Source: Tabrizicola thermarum
Lineage (GTDB): Bacteria > Pseudomonadota > Alphaproteobacteria > Rhodobacterales > Rhodobacteraceae
Length of the DNA: 64,000 bases
Assembly (NCBI RefSeq): GCF_003574395.1
Contig: NZ_QMJY01000083.1
Location: 310,001 to 374,000 of the forward strand
Reading direction: 5' to 3'
The notes under the pieces were generated by a model that saw only the letters and a list, made by a program, of their open reading frames with translations, was not told the origin of the DNA and made no database searches. A program made the translations under genes and the position numbers. Below, in pieces: positions 1 through 8,786 of this stretch (position 1 is the first letter of the stretch; each line of letters begins with the position of its first letter).

Positions 1-196
1 GGTCGGCCTGGGAATGGGCCAGCGAGACGAACTCGTCGACATCGGCATGGGCGAAGAAGCCGCGCAGAAAGCCTTCCCCGGCCACGCGCCGCCCGTTGAT
101 ACCCATCCGAACCGGGTCGTAGCCATCGGCGGAGAACCAGATCGCGGCATTGGTCGCAGGCATGAGCGGCGGGCACCCCGGGGTTGCTTTGTCCAT
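1..196 (-). CDS. Glycosyltransferase, N-terminal fragment (cut by window edge)
   Basis: Only the first 65 codons are in the window; the gene runs off the left edge. The ATG at 194-196 gives a protein starting MDKATPGC; a second in-frame ATG at 161-163 (MPATNAAIWFSADGYDPVR) is an equally good start. The stretch AIWFSADGYDP..R.GINGRR..GE.FLRGF.AH resembles, from memory, the N-terminus of rhodobacterial family 4 glycosyltransferases. It lies 34 bp past the end of the manganese transporter operon on the same strand, so it could be co-transcribed. The identification rests on a short segment and is tentative. Confidence 0.5.
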   Translation of the reverse strand, partial: MDKATPGCPPLMPATNAAIWFSADGYDPVRMGINGRRVAGEGFLRGFFAHADVDEFVSLAHSQAD

Positions 197-230
197 GGGT
201 AGAGGCTGCCCCGGGTCAGGGCAAGCCGGA

Positions 231-1052
231 TCAGCGGGCGTGCGACAGCAGAACCCGGCGCAGGAAGGCCAGCAGGAAGACCCCGGTCAGGATCAGGATC
301 ACCGTGGGGGCCGGGGCGGAATCGAGGTGGAAGCTGGCCCAGATCCCGGCGATCATCGCCAGAAGGCAGACGAGGGTGGCCGTGACCAGCATGGCTCCGA
401 AGCTGCGGGTGAGAAGGAAGGCGATGGCCCCGGGCGCAATGAGAAGGCCGATGGCCAGGATCAGCCCGACCGAAGACAGCGTGGCGACAATGGTCAGCGC
501 GAGGATGGCCAGCAGCCCGTAGTGCAGGACCCCGGTCCGCAGGCCGGAGACCTGGGCCTGTGCCGGGTCGAAGGCATGCAGCATCAGGTCGCGCCATTTC
601 AGGCTGAGCGCCAGAGTGACGGGGATGGCGATCAGCGCCGAGGTCCACAGATCCTCGGTCCCGACGCCCAGCATGTTGCCGAACAGGATGTGGTCGAGGT
701 GCCACTGGCTTGGGAATGCGATGAAAAGCACGATGCCGGCCGCGAACATGCCGGAAAAGACCACGCCCATCGCCGTGTCGCGCTTGATCCGGCTGTTGTC
801 GGCCAGAAAGCCGGTCAGGAGGGCGGAGCCGAGACCGGCGGCGAAGGCTCCAAGCAGCAGCGGCAGGCCGGCGAGGTAGGCCAGCACGATGCCGGGCAGG
901 ACGGCGTGGCTGACCGCATCCCCCATCAGCGCCCAGCCCTTCAGGACCAGGAAGCAGGACAGAAGCGCGCAGGGCGGCGCGATGATGAGCGCGATGAGAA
1001 ACGCGTTCTGCATGAAGGGGAACTGGAAGGGCTGAAGGAGCGTGTCGATCAT
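231..1052 (-). CDS. sitD: Manganese/iron ABC transporter permease SitD
   Basis: A 273-residue hydrophobic protein of the ABC-3 (ZnuB/SitC/SitD) permease family, with about eight membrane segments. Family-typical features are the early LKGWALMGDAVSHAVLPGI segment near residue 40 and the late SVGLILAIGLLIAPGAIAFLL segment. It would form the inner-membrane channel with SitC. The start at 1052 is chosen because it overlaps the sitC stop by four bases (ATGA) and gives the family's usual N-terminus; a much longer reading extends into sitC in another frame and is not credible. It is the last gene of sitABCD. Zinc permeases look alike; the manganese assignment comes from the operator upstream of sitA. 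Confidence 0.85.
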   Translation of the reverse strand: MIDTLLQPFQFPFMQNAFLIALIIAPPCALLSCFLVLKGWALMGDAVSHAVLPGIVLAYLAGLPLLLGAFAAGLGSALLTGFLADNSRIKRDTAMGVVFSGMFAAGIVLFIAFPSQWHLDHILFGNMLGVGTEDLWTSALIAIPVTLALSLKWRDLMLHAFDPAQAQVSGLRTGVLHYGLLAILALTIVATLSSVGLILAIGLLIAPGAIAFLLTRSFGAMLVTATLVCLLAMIAGIWASFHLDSAPAPTVILILTGVFLLAFLRRVLLSHAR

Positions 1053-1882
1053 GCCGCCCTCGCCCGGCGTCTGGCGGCCAGAAGCCCGTGTTTCGGCGCG
1101 AAGAGGAAGGCCAGCGCGAAAAGGCCGGTCTGGAGAAGGACGATGACGCCCCCGGTCGCGCCGTCCAGGAAGTAGGAGAGATAGGCCCCGACCGCGCCGG
1201 TGGCGGCCCCGATCGTGGCGGCCAGCGTCAGGAGGCGCGGGAAACGGTCGGTCAGGAGATAGGCGGTGGCCCCAGGCGTCACGACCATGGCGACGACGAG
1301 GAAGGCGCCGACGGTCTGCATGGCGGCGACGGTGGAGGCGGAGAGGAGGGTGAAGAAGATCACCTTCAGAAGGTCGGGGCGCAGGCCGATGGTGCGGGCA
1401 TGGGCTTCGTCGAAGAAGGTGACCATGAGGTCCTTCCAGAGGACGAGGAGAACAGCGGCAGAGATGCCTCCGATCAGGACGAGTTGCAGGGTGTCGGAAG
1501 GTGAGATCGCCAGCACGTTGCCCATGATGATGGTCTGGATCGAGACCGAGGTTGGAAAGACCGAGATCAGGAACAGGCCGAGGCCGAAGAAGGAGGTGAA
1601 GATGAGGCCGATGATCGTGTCGGTCTTGAGCCCGGTGCGGCTGGTCAGGAACAGCATGGCGGCGGCGGCGAGGCCCCCGGAGAGGAAGGCCCCCAGGGCG
1701 AAGGGGAGGCCGAGGATATAGGCCCCGGCCACGCCCGGGACGACGGAATGGGAAAGCGCGTCGCCGATCAGGGACCAGCCTTTCAGCATCAGATAGGCCG
1801 AAAGGAACCCGCAGACCCCGCCGACGAGGGCCGAGACCCACATCGCGTTGGTCATGTAGGCGTAGGCGAAGGGCTCAAGCAT
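1049..1882 (-). CDS. sitC: Manganese/iron ABC transporter permease SitC
   Basis: A 277-residue ABC-3 family permease, paralogous to SitD next door, with the LKGWSLIGDALSHSVVPGV segment near residue 30 and about eight membrane helices. Start at 1882 (MLEPFAYAYM) is preferred over a 44-residue upstream extension, because that extension reads straight through the intergenic repeat at 1911-2015 and has no family resemblance. The gene is therefore separated from sitB by about 140 bp, unusual inside an otherwise tightly packed operon, and the gap is filled almost entirely by that repeat. It pairs with SitD and the ATPase SitB. Confidence 0.85.
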   Translation of the reverse strand: MLEPFAYAYMTNAMWVSALVGGVCGFLSAYLMLKGWSLIGDALSHSVVPGVAGAYILGLPFALGAFLSGGLAAAAMLFLTSRTGLKTDTIIGLIFTSFFGLGLFLISVFPTSVSIQTIIMGNVLAISPSDTLQLVLIGGISAAVLLVLWKDLMVTFFDEAHARTIGLRPDLLKVIFFTLLSASTVAAMQTVGAFLVVAMVVTPGATAYLLTDRFPRLLTLAATIGAATGAVGAYLSYFLDGATGGVIVLLQTGLFALAFLFAPKHGLLAARRRARAA

Positions 1883-1910
1883 GGGCAGCGCCGCGCAGGT
1901 GGGGACGGTT

Positions 1911-2015
1911 TTCTGAAGGAGCGCTGCCGCGCGAGGCTTTTGTCTCGCCGTCTTGCGTGAAGGACGCAAAACGGCTCGGGGCGCCTCCGGCGGGAGTATT
2001 TGGGAAAAGGGCAAG
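1911..2015 (-). repeat. Dispersed intergenic repeat, copy A
   Basis: On the minus strand this reads CTTGCCCTTTTCCCAAATA, then CGCCGGAGGC, an inverted repeat (CCGTTTTGCGT / ACGCAAGACGG around a short loop), then GAGACAAAAGCCTCGCGCGG and GCGCTCCTTC. The same blocks in the same order occur at 46553-46655, and the outer blocks recur at 63040-63160. It sits between sitB and sitC inside the operon, so it is transcribed and could fold as an RNA hairpin affecting downstream permease expression. No protein is credible here. Identity of the repeat to any named family is not known to me. Confidence 0.8.
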
Positions 2016-2023
2016 CATGGGGA

Positions 2024-2902
2024 TCACTTGTCCCCCTTGCGACCGTACTGGACGAAGGGGCGTTCGTCATCGGTGAGGATCGAGACCTCGCGGGCGTCGT
2101 CGTCGTCGTGCAGGTCGGTGCCGCCGAGGGTGAAGTGGCGCAGGACGCCGCCGAAGGCGCGTTCCAGGTTGGCGCGGGTGAAGGTGGTTTCGGTCGGGCC
2201 ATAGGCGAGGACTGTGCCCTTCACCAGCACGGTCCGGTCGCAGAAATCCGGGACCGAGCCGAGGTTGTGGGTGGAGACCAGCATCACATGGCCTTCGTCG
2301 CGCAGGTCGCGGAGAAGGGCGATGATCTGTTCCTCGGTCGTGACATCGACGCCGGTGAAGGGTTCGTCCAGAAGGATGATCCGCCCCTCTTGCGCCAGCG
2401 CCCGGGCCAGGAAGACGCGTTTCTTCTGGCCGCCGGACAGCTCGCCGATCTGGCGGTGGCGGAGGTCTGAGAGGCCCACGCGGGCGAGGGCTTCGTCCAC
2501 CTTGGCGCGGTCCTGCGCCGAGGGGCGGCGGAGCAGGCCCATGTGGCCATAGCGGCCCATCATCACCACGTCCTCGACGAGGACGGGGAAGGACCAGTCC
2601 ACCTCTTCGGCCTGCGGGACATAGGCCACGAGGTTCTGGCGCAGCGCGTCGCGGACCGGCATCCCCAGAAGCCGGATCGTGCCGCGCGCCACGGGGACGA
2701 AGCCCATGATCGCCTTGAAAAGCGTGGACTTCCCGGCGCCGTTCACGCCCACCAGCGCGGTGATCGTGCCTTGCGGGACCCGGAAACTGGCGTCGGTCAG
2801 CGCGGTCAACCCGTTGCGGTAGGTGACGGTGACGCCTTCGGCGAAGATGCCTTCGCCCCCTGCCCCGGCCGCGCCTGCCATTTCGCCTGCACTGTCGCGC
2901 AT
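2024..2902 (-). CDS. sitB: Manganese/iron ABC transporter ATPase SitB
   Basis: A 292-residue ABC ATPase. Visible motifs are Walker [10 protein letters not shown] near residue 53, the Q-loop VPQAEEVDW, the signature LSGGQKKR, Walker B IILLDEP and the switch histidine in VSTHN. The C-terminus is acidic and histidine-bearing (LHDDDDARE). ATG at 2902 is chosen because GAGGG lies just upstream; a GTG one codon earlier (2905) is an alternative. It begins 7 bp after the sitA stop, so the two are translated from one message. It powers Mn(II)/Fe(II) import through SitC/SitD. Confidence 0.9.
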   Translation of the reverse strand: MRDSAGEMAGAAGAGGEGIFAEGVTVTYRNGLTALTDASFRVPQGTITALVGVNGAGKSTLFKAIMGFVPVARGTIRLLGMPVRDALRQNLVAYVPQAEEVDWSFPVLVEDVVMMGRYGHMGLLRRPSAQDRAKVDEALARVGLSDLRHRQIGELSGGQKKRVFLARALAQEGRIILLDEPFTGVDVTTEEQIIALLRDLRDEGHVMLVSTHNLGSVPDFCDRTVLVKGTVLAYGPTETTFTRANLERAFGGVLRHFTLGGTDLHDDDDAREVSILTDDERPFVQYGRKGDK

Positions 2903-2909
2903 CACGCCC

Positions 2910-3797
2910 TCAATCCGCCGGGGTCAGGCCCCTGGCGATGGTTTCGGTGGTGACCTTCAGAAGGTCGAGATAGGTGGGAACCGGGCCGTCCTCGGCCGAC
3001 AGGCTGTCGACGTAAAGGACGCCGCCGAAGGCCGCGCCGGTTTCGCGGGCGACCTGTTCGGCGGGGGCGGAGGAGACGGTGCTTTCGCAGAACACCGCCG
3101 GAATCCGGTGGGCGCGCACCCCGTCGATCACCGCGCGGACCTGGCGCGGCGTGCCCTGCTGGTCGGCGTTGATCGGCCAGAGATACAGCTCTTGCAGGCC
3201 CAGATCGCGGGCGAGATAGCTGAAGGCGCCTTCGCAGGTGACAAGCCAGCGGCGGTCCTCGGGTAGGGCCGCGATCTGTGCCTTGAGCGGGTCGAGTGCC
3301 GCCGCGAGCCGCGCCTTGTAGGCCTTGGCATTGGCGGCATAGGTCGCGGCATTGGCGGGATCGAGGCCGGAGAACGCCTTTTCGATGTTGTCGACATAGA
3401 TCAGCGCGTTGTCGATGCTCATCCAGGCGTGGGGGTTCGGGCGGCCGTCATAGTCGCCCCCGGTGATCGAGATCGGCTGCACCCCGTCGGACAGGGTGGC
3501 CGCAGGCACCTCGCCCAGGTTGGACAGGAACTGTTCGAACCAGCGTTCCAGACCCAGACCGTTCCACAGGACCAGATCGGCCCCGGCAGCGCCGACGATG
3601 TCCTGCGGCGTGGGTTCATAGCCGTGAATCTCGGCCCCCGGCTTGGTGACCGAGACGACCTCGACCGCCTCGCCGCCGACGTTGCGGGCCATGTCGGCGA
3701 TGACGGTGAAGGTGGTGACGACCTTCAGCGGCGCTTCCGCAAGGGCGGGCAGCGGGGCAAAGAGCAGGGCCAGCAGAAGCAGGCGACGGGTCGGCAT
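2910..3797 (-). CDS. sitA: Periplasmic manganese/iron-binding protein SitA
   Basis: A 295-residue cluster A-I solute-binding protein. A signal peptide ending in ALA (about residue 20) exports it to the periplasm. Candidate metal ligands typical of the family are visible: His in IHGYEPTP near residue 58, His in NPHAWM near 123, Glu in TCEGAFSYL near 188, and Asp in YVDSLS near 260. There is no histidine-rich loop of the kind seen in zinc-binding ZnuA, which with the Mur-like operator upstream favours manganese (or iron) over zinc. First gene of sitABCD. Confidence 0.88.
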   Translation of the reverse strand: MPTRRLLLLALLFAPLPALAEAPLKVVTTFTVIADMARNVGGEAVEVVSVTKPGAEIHGYEPTPQDIVGAAGADLVLWNGLGLERWFEQFLSNLGEVPAATLSDGVQPISITGGDYDGRPNPHAWMSIDNALIYVDNIEKAFSGLDPANAATYAANAKAYKARLAAALDPLKAQIAALPEDRRWLVTCEGAFSYLARDLGLQELYLWPINADQQGTPRQVRAVIDGVRAHRIPAVFCESTVSSAPAEQVARETGAAFGGVLYVDSLSAEDGPVPTYLDLLKVTTETIARGLTPAD

Positions 3798-3821
3798 GAA
3801 GGCTCCATCAACACCGGGGCG

Positions 3822-3850
3822 ATTAGAATGTAAATGAGAAGCATTTGCAA
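3822..3850 (-). promoter_or_regulatory. sitA promoter with Mur-box operator
   Basis: Reading the minus strand, TTGCAA (3845-3850) and TCTAAT (3822-3827) are 17 bp apart, a good sigma-70 type pair. Between and over them lies TGCAAAT-N7-ATTTACA (3829-3849), matching the TGCAAAT-N7-ATTTGCA form known for the manganese-responsive Fur-family regulator Mur in alphaproteobacteria, with one mismatch in 14 arm positions. Binding there would block polymerase, so repression of sitABCD by Mur plus manganese is the natural inference. Confidence 0.8.
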
Positions 3851-3883
3851 GAACGCAAGTCCCTGCCCCGCGATGGCGGTGAG

Positions 3884-4915
3884 TCAGTCGCGTGCAAGCA
3901 GGGTGCGGAACAGAAGCGGCGCGCAGACGATGACGATCAGGATGCGGACGACGTGATGCAGGGCGACGAAAGCCACGTCGGCGTGGATCGCCAGCGCGAT
4001 GAGGCCCATTTCGGTCAGCCCTCCGGGGGCGAGCGCCAGCATCGCCTGGTCAAGGCCGACCCCTGCCCAGGCCTGCATCGCAAGCCCCGCAAGGGCCGCG
4101 ACGGCCAGGGTCAGCACCGTGGCCCCGAGGCTGAGAAGCCCGGCCTTGCCCAGCATCGCGGTCGGGATGCCCTGAAAGCGGCAGCCGAGGATCGTGCCCA
4201 GCACCACCTGCGCGGCGATCACCAGCAGCCCGGGCGGGGCGCTGTCGGTCAGGCCGGTCAGATGCGCGGCAGCCGAGAGTGCCAGCGGACCGAGGAAAGT
4301 CGGCGCGGGCAGGCGCAGGCGCGTCCCGAGGATCGCCCCCAGCACCGCCGACCCCGTCAGGAGCGCGGCATCGACCGGATCCAGCGGCCTGCCCTGGGGC
4401 GGGATCGAGCTGCCGACGTCATGATTCAGCACAACGCGGAAAAGGAAGGCCATCAGCGCGATGGTGATGACGATGCGCAGCGAATGGGCCAGCACGATGG
4501 CCGGCACCTGGGCGCCGCGCGCCTCGCCCAGCTCGATCATCTCGGTCAGCCCGCCGGGCATCCCGGCGAAATAGGCCGTGGTCCAGTCCTGCCGCCCGAC
4601 AAAGCGGTACCAGGGCACGACCACGGCCGCGACGGCAGCCAGATAGACGAGGAGGATCGACAGGGTCACCAGCGCCTCGCCCGCCTGGCCGATCACGGCG
4701 GGGGTAAAGCGCGAGCCGAGCAGCACGCCGATGATGGCGACGATCGCCGGGCGCAGGCGCGTCGGGCCCCGCACCGGCGCCCCGGCAACCGAGGCGACCA
4801 TGGTGGCAAAGAGCGCGCCCAGCATCCAGGGCAGCGGCAGCGACAGGGCGTGGAACAGGCCGCCGCCAAGGGTTCCAAGGGCAAGCCCCGCCGCAGTTCT
4901 GGCAAGATCAGGCAC
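3884..4915 (-). CDS. AbrB-family integral membrane protein (possible transporter)
   Basis: A 343-residue protein of the AbrB membrane family (often misnamed ammonia monooxygenase; not the AbrB transcription factor). It is almost entirely hydrophobic with about ten membrane segments and shows the family's internal duplication: the motif PGGLTEM occurs in both halves (YFAGMPGGLTEMIELG near residue 118 and LALAPGGLTEMGLIAL near 300). The start codon is GTG at 4915. It stands alone, ending about 90 bp from the sitA start on the same strand, outside the sit promoter. The substrate is unknown. Confidence 0.8.
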   Translation of the reverse strand: MPDLARTAAGLALGTLGGGLFHALSLPLPWMLGALFATMVASVAGAPVRGPTRLRPAIVAIIGVLLGSRFTPAVIGQAGEALVTLSILLVYLAAVAAVVVPWYRFVGRQDWTTAYFAGMPGGLTEMIELGEARGAQVPAIVLAHSLRIVITIALMAFLFRVVLNHDVGSSIPPQGRPLDPVDAALLTGSAVLGAILGTRLRLPAPTFLGPLALSAAAHLTGLTDSAPPGLLVIAAQVVLGTILGCRFQGIPTAMLGKAGLLSLGATVLTLAVAALAGLAMQAWAGVGLDQAMLALAPGGLTEMGLIALAIHADVAFVALHHVVRILIVIVCAPLLFRTLLARD

Positions 4916-5085
4916 GGAAGACGTCCACCTTCGCGCGGTGAAGCCGCGCCGACCCTGTGTCGCCGGGCGGCGTGGGAATGTCCAGACCGGGGGCGCGGTG
5001 ACGCAGGCGCGGGGTACTGGCCACCGGGTACCGGGATCGGCGTCAGGCCGGGGTCCGGGGGCCTTCGGTCGGCAGGCGATGGAGG

Positions 5086-5162
5086 TGGCGCACCCAGCAC
5101 GATTCGAACGTGCGACCTTTGCCTTCGGAGGGCAACGCTCTATCCAGCTGAGCTATGGGTGC
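5086..5162 (-). tRNA. tRNA-Arg (CCG)
   Basis: On the minus strand a complete cloverleaf can be drawn: acceptor GCACCCA/TGGGTGC, D-arm GCTCAGCTGGATAGAGC, anticodon stem TTGCC/GGCAA with loop CTCCGAA giving anticodon CCG, T-arm GCACG TTCGAAT CGTGC, discriminator G, and an encoded CCA end. It lies alone between the AbrB-family gene and the divergently placed subtilase. The 170 bp between it and 4916 and the 189 bp to 5351 hold no gene that I can recognise. Confidence 0.97.
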
Positions 5163-5351
5163 CTGAGCGCGTCCTTACCGGAAGGTCGCGCGGGTTTCAA
5201 TGGCAAACGGCGGCAAACGGCGCGGCGGACGATGCGCGCGCCCCGCGTTCAAGCACCCGTTGCGGAAACGGATTTCCGCGCGCAGTCATCCTGTTGACCG
5301 AATCACGGGCTGGCGATCAGCTGTGGTTCCGTCACCGTATCGAGAGGGGTC

Positions 5352-7535
5352 ATGCTGCGCCACTTTCTGCCGAACCTGCTGCGACGCAGGGCCATCCTGC
5401 TGATGTCGCTGTCGACGCTCGCCCTGGCCGGCTGCGGGGGCGGAGGCGAAGGGGATGATCCCGATGCCTGGTTCACGATTTCCGCCAACCCGGGCGGGTC
5501 GGGGATCTTCGGGTCGTATTTCATGGCCTCGATCACCCAGAACTGGCGCGATGCGGCGGCGAGCTTTCGGCAGAACAACCCGCGGTTCACCCGGCAGGAC
5601 GGCACCTTCACCATCGGCGGCACGCCGGTCTTTGCCAACCCGCTGCACTCTTCGCGGGTGGACTATGCCCATGCCGTCGGCCTGACCGGCGCGGGCCAGG
5701 TGATCGCCATTGTCGATGACGGGTTCCGCCGCACGCACGAGACGCTTGCGGGCAAGACCATCACCACCACCGGAAATCCGGTTGTCGAAGATCACGGCAC
5801 CATGGTCGCCTCGGTTGCGGCGGGCAATTCCGCCAGCATGGTCGGCGTCGCACCGGGGGCCGACCTGATCCTGAGCGACTGGGGCAATGTGACCTTCGAC
5901 AACCTGCGTCTTGCGGCAGACGCGGCCCGCACCCGGCGTGCGGTGGCGCAGAACAACTCGTGGGGATATGTGAACAGCCCCGTCGGCACGGCAAGCTTCA
6001 ACAGCATCTTCGGCAATTCGACCGGAGCGGCCTGGCTGGGCGCCTTGCGCAACTACGCGCTTGGCACGACCGGCTGGTCCGGTGGGGTGGTGGTCTTTGC
6101 CATCGCCAACAGCGATACCGGCAGCGCGGGGATCATGGACGCCCTGCCCTCGCTGGCCGGGCAGACCGATCTGCAACGGGCCTGGCTGGCGGTGGGCAAT
6201 GCCATTCCGGTCTTCAACGACACGGACGTGACCGCTGTCGCGGCGCTGGTATCCTCGCCCTGTCACCAGTCCGGGCCCTGGTGCCTGATGGCGGACGGGG
6301 CCTGGGTCGGGGCTTCGGCGGTCTCGAACACCTCTTACCAGTCGCAGACCGGATCGTCCTTCGCGGCCCCGCAGGTGGCGGGTGCGCTGGCGCTTCTGGC
6401 CGAGGCCTTCCCGAACCTGACGCCGCATCAGTTGCGGCTGCGGCTGCTGGCCTCGGCGGACAACAGCTTTGCCGGGTTCACGACCAGCGGGACGCTGGAT
6501 CTGGACGATGGCCCAGGCGTGCTGAACCACAACTGGTCGGCGCTCTATGGCCACGGGTTCCTGGACATCCGGGCCGCGCTCTTGCCGATCGGGCAGCAAA
6601 GCATGGCGCTGGCGGACGGCGTGACCGTTGATCCCAAGGATTATGCCTTCACCACCGGCGGCGCGATGGGCGATGCGGTCACGCAAAGCCTGGCCGGGAT
6701 CGACCTTGCCGTCGCCGACCAGCTGGGCGGCGCGTTCCAGGTCGCCGCGAAGGAGTTCGCGACGGCCGCCGTTCCGACCGACCTGGCCGAGACGCTGGCC
6801 GCACGGACCTTTGCCAAGGACTACCGCGAGGCCCGCATGGCGCCGATCAACCCGCTGGCCGAGACCTTCGCCGACCATCCGGGCCAGTCGCTGGACCTTG
6901 CGGGGCCAGAGGGAACACGCGCCTCGGTGCTGGTGGGCGGGGCCGAGACCTACGGCCTCGCGCTGTCGCAGCGGCTGGGCGAGGGCGCGCTTGCGCTGGA
7001 TGTGGGCGTGAAGGTCGCGCGCGACAATGGCAGCCTGATGGGCTTTGCGGGCAGCGGCTCTTCGGGGGGCGCCTCGATGGCGTCGGTGACACTGGCGCTG
7101 TCGTCGGACACGGGCGAGGCGGGCGGCTTCTTCGCGCTGTCGGGCGAGATGGGCGTGGCAGAGCTTGGCACGACCACGGCGATCACCCGCGCGGGCACCG
7201 CCCGGTTCGACAGCATCCGGCTGGACCTGGGCGGGCGCAGCGTGCTGGCCAGGGGCGACCGGCTGAGCGTCGGCGTGGCGATGCCGATTGCCGTGACCTC
7301 GGGCCAGGCCGAAATGCAGGCGCCGGTGGCGCTGGCCGGGGGCGGCAGCGAGGTGCGCGCGGTCGGAATCGACCTGACGCCCTCGGAACGGCAGCTCGAC
7401 CTGTCGATCAGCTATGCCGTGCCGATGAGCGACACATCGGAGGTCAGGATGGAGCTGGTCCGGGCCGAGAATTACGGCAACGTCGCGGGCGCGTCGGACA
7501 GTGCCGCGGTCTTCGGGATGAAGTGGTCCTTCTGA
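5352..7535 (+). CDS. Lipoprotein subtilisin-like autotransporter (S8 protease)
   Basis: A 727-residue secreted protease. The N-terminus is a lipoprotein signal with lipobox LAGC (Cys28) followed by glycines. The S8 triad is visible: Asp122 in AIVDDGF, His148 in EDHGTMVAS, Ser335 in TGSSFAAPQVAGAL, with a probable oxyanion Asn252 in FAIANSD. Residues after about 500 look like a beta-rich outer-membrane region of alternating polar and hydrophobic residues, ending in KWSF with the C-terminal aromatic typical of barrels. This architecture recalls lipidated autotransporter subtilases such as neisserial NalP, but the barrel portion is short for a classical autotransporter domain. The gene is convergent with sufS. 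Confidence 0.8.
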   Translation: MLRHFLPNLLRRRAILLMSLSTLALAGCGGGGEGDDPDAWFTISANPGGSGIFGSYFMASITQNWRDAAASFRQNNPRFTRQDGTFTIGGTPVFANPLHSSRVDYAHAVGLTGAGQVIAIVDDGFRRTHETLAGKTITTTGNPVVEDHGTMVASVAAGNSASMVGVAPGADLILSDWGNVTFDNLRLAADAARTRRAVAQNNSWGYVNSPVGTASFNSIFGNSTGAAWLGALRNYALGTTGWSGGVVVFAIANSDTGSAGIMDALPSLAGQTDLQRAWLAVGNAIPVFNDTDVTAVAALVSSPCHQSGPWCLMADGAWVGASAVSNTSYQSQTGSSFAAPQVAGALALLAEAFPNLTPHQLRLRLLASADNSFAGFTTSGTLDLDDGPGVLNHNWSALYGHGFLDIRAALLPIGQQSMALADGVTVDPKDYAFTTGGAMGDAVTQSLAGIDLAVADQLGGAFQVAAKEFATAAVPTDLAETLAARTFAKDYREARMAPINPLAETFADHPGQSLDLAGPEGTRASVLVGGAETYGLALSQRLGEGALALDVGVKVARDNGSLMGFAGSGSSGGASMASVTLALSSDTGEAGGFFALSGEMGVAELGTTTAITRAGTARFDSIRLDLGGRSVLARGDRLSVGVAMPIAVTSGQAEMQAPVALAGGGSEVRAVGIDLTPSERQLDLSISYAVPMSDTSEVRMELVRAENYGNVAGASDSAAVFGMKWSF

Positions 7536-7565
7536 TCCCGCGGCAGACCCCTTCGGGCCCGGCCC

Positions 7566-8786
7566 TCAGGCGAAAAGCTCGTGCGCCAGTTCCAGCGCGC
7601 TGACCAGCGCGTCCACTTCCTCGGTGGTATTGTAAAGCCCGAAGGAGGCGCGGCACGAGGCGGTGATGCCCATGTGCTCCATCAGCGGCATGGCGCAATG
7701 CGTGCCCGCGCGGACGGCGATGCCGCGCTTGTCGAGGATGGTGGAAATGTCATGCGCATGGGCCGCCCCGTCCATGGTGAACGAGAAGATCGCGCCCTTG
7801 GTCGCCGAATTCCCCTGCACGTTCAACCAGTTGAGCCCCGAGAGCCGCGCGTGGGCATAGTCGCGCAAGGTGCGTTCGTGGGCCGCGACATGCTGCATCC
7901 CGAGGCCCATCAGATAGTCCAGCGCCACGCCAAGCCCGATCTGCTGGACGATGCCGGGGGTCCCGGCCTCGAACTTCATCGGGGGATCATTCCAGGTGAT
8001 CCGGTCGCGGCCGACCTCGCGGATCATGTCGCCGCCGCCGAGGAAGGGGCGCATCTCGGCCTGACGCTCGGCCCGGATGTAGATCCCGCCCGAGCCTGAC
8101 GGCCCGTACAGCTTGTGCCCGGTGATGGCGTAGAAGTCGCAGCCGATGGCCTGGACATCCACCGGCATGTGGACCGCCGCCTGCGAGCCGTCGACGAGGA
8201 CCGGCACCCCCCTTTCCCGCGCGGCGCGGCAGATCGCGGCGACGTCGACCACGGTGCCGAGCACGTTCGACATATGGGTGACAGCGACAAGCCGGGTCTT
8301 CGGCCCGATCGCGTCGATCACCGCCTGCGGGTCCAGATCGCCGTTGGCATCCACCTCCACCCATTTCAGCACCACGCCCTGCCGTTCGCGCAGGAAGTGC
8401 CAGGGGACGATGTTGGCGTGATGCTCCATGATCGACAGCACGATCTCATCCCCGGCCTGAAGGCGCGGCGCGGCCCAGGCGTAGGAGACGAGGTTGATGC
8501 CCTCGGTCGTGCCGGTGGTGAAGACGATCTCCTCTTCCGAAGCGGCGTTCAGAAAGCGGGCGATGATGCCACGGGTCGATTCGTACTTTTCGGTCGCAAG
8601 GTTTGACAGGTAGTGCAGGCCCCGGTGGACATTGGCGTATTCGTGGGAATAGGCCCGCGTCACGGCGTCGATCACCACCTGGGGTTTCTGGGCGCTGGCG
8701 CCGTTGTCCAGATAGACCAGCGGCTTGCCGTTCACCTGCCGCGACAGGATCGGGAAATCGGCGCGGATCTTGACGATGTCATACAT
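7566..8786 (-). CDS. sufS: Cysteine desulfurase SufS
   Basis: A 406-residue PLP enzyme, group II cysteine desulfurase, normal family length. It takes sulfur from cysteine for SufBCD-mediated Fe-S cluster assembly in the cytoplasm. The PLP lysine is in ITGHKLYGPSG (near residue 226), the cofactor-stacking histidine in MEHHANIVPW, and the persulfide-forming Cys in AGTHCAMPLM (near residue 365). The ATG at 8786 overlaps the preceding membrane-protein gene by 8 bp. It is the last gene of the suf operon here; no sufE, sufT or sufA follows before the convergent protease gene. Confidence 0.95.
   Translation of the reverse strand: MYDIVKIRADFPILSRQVNGKPLVYLDNGASAQKPQVVIDAVTRAYSHEYANVHRGLHYLSNLATEKYESTRGIIARFLNAASEEEIVFTTGTTEGINLVSYAWAAPRLQAGDEIVLSIMEHHANIVPWHFLRERQGVVLKWVEVDANGDLDPQAVIDAIGPKTRLVAVTHMSNVLGTVVDVAAICRAARERGVPVLVDGSQAAVHMPVDVQAIGCDFYAITGHKLYGPSGSGGIYIRAERQAEMRPFLGGGDMIREVGRDRITWNDPPMKFEAGTPGIVQQIGLGVALDYLMGLGMQHVAAHERTLRDYAHARLSGLNWLNVQGNSATKGAIFSFTMDGAAHAHDISTILDKRGIAVRAGTHCAMPLMEHMGITASCRASFGLYNTTEEVDALVSALELAHELFA

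Noticed and set aside
150-1175. Long plus-strand reading frames opposite the sit permease genes, and similar long frames throughout
   Set aside because: They are antisense shadows in very GC-rich DNA, with Arg/Gly/Gln-rich low-complexity translations, no domain signs and real genes on the other strand.
3884-4915. Call as AbrB transcription factor or ammonia monooxygenase
   Set aside because: The protein is an integral membrane protein with duplicated PGGLTEM motifs; it has neither a DNA-binding swapped-hairpin fold nor monooxygenase features.
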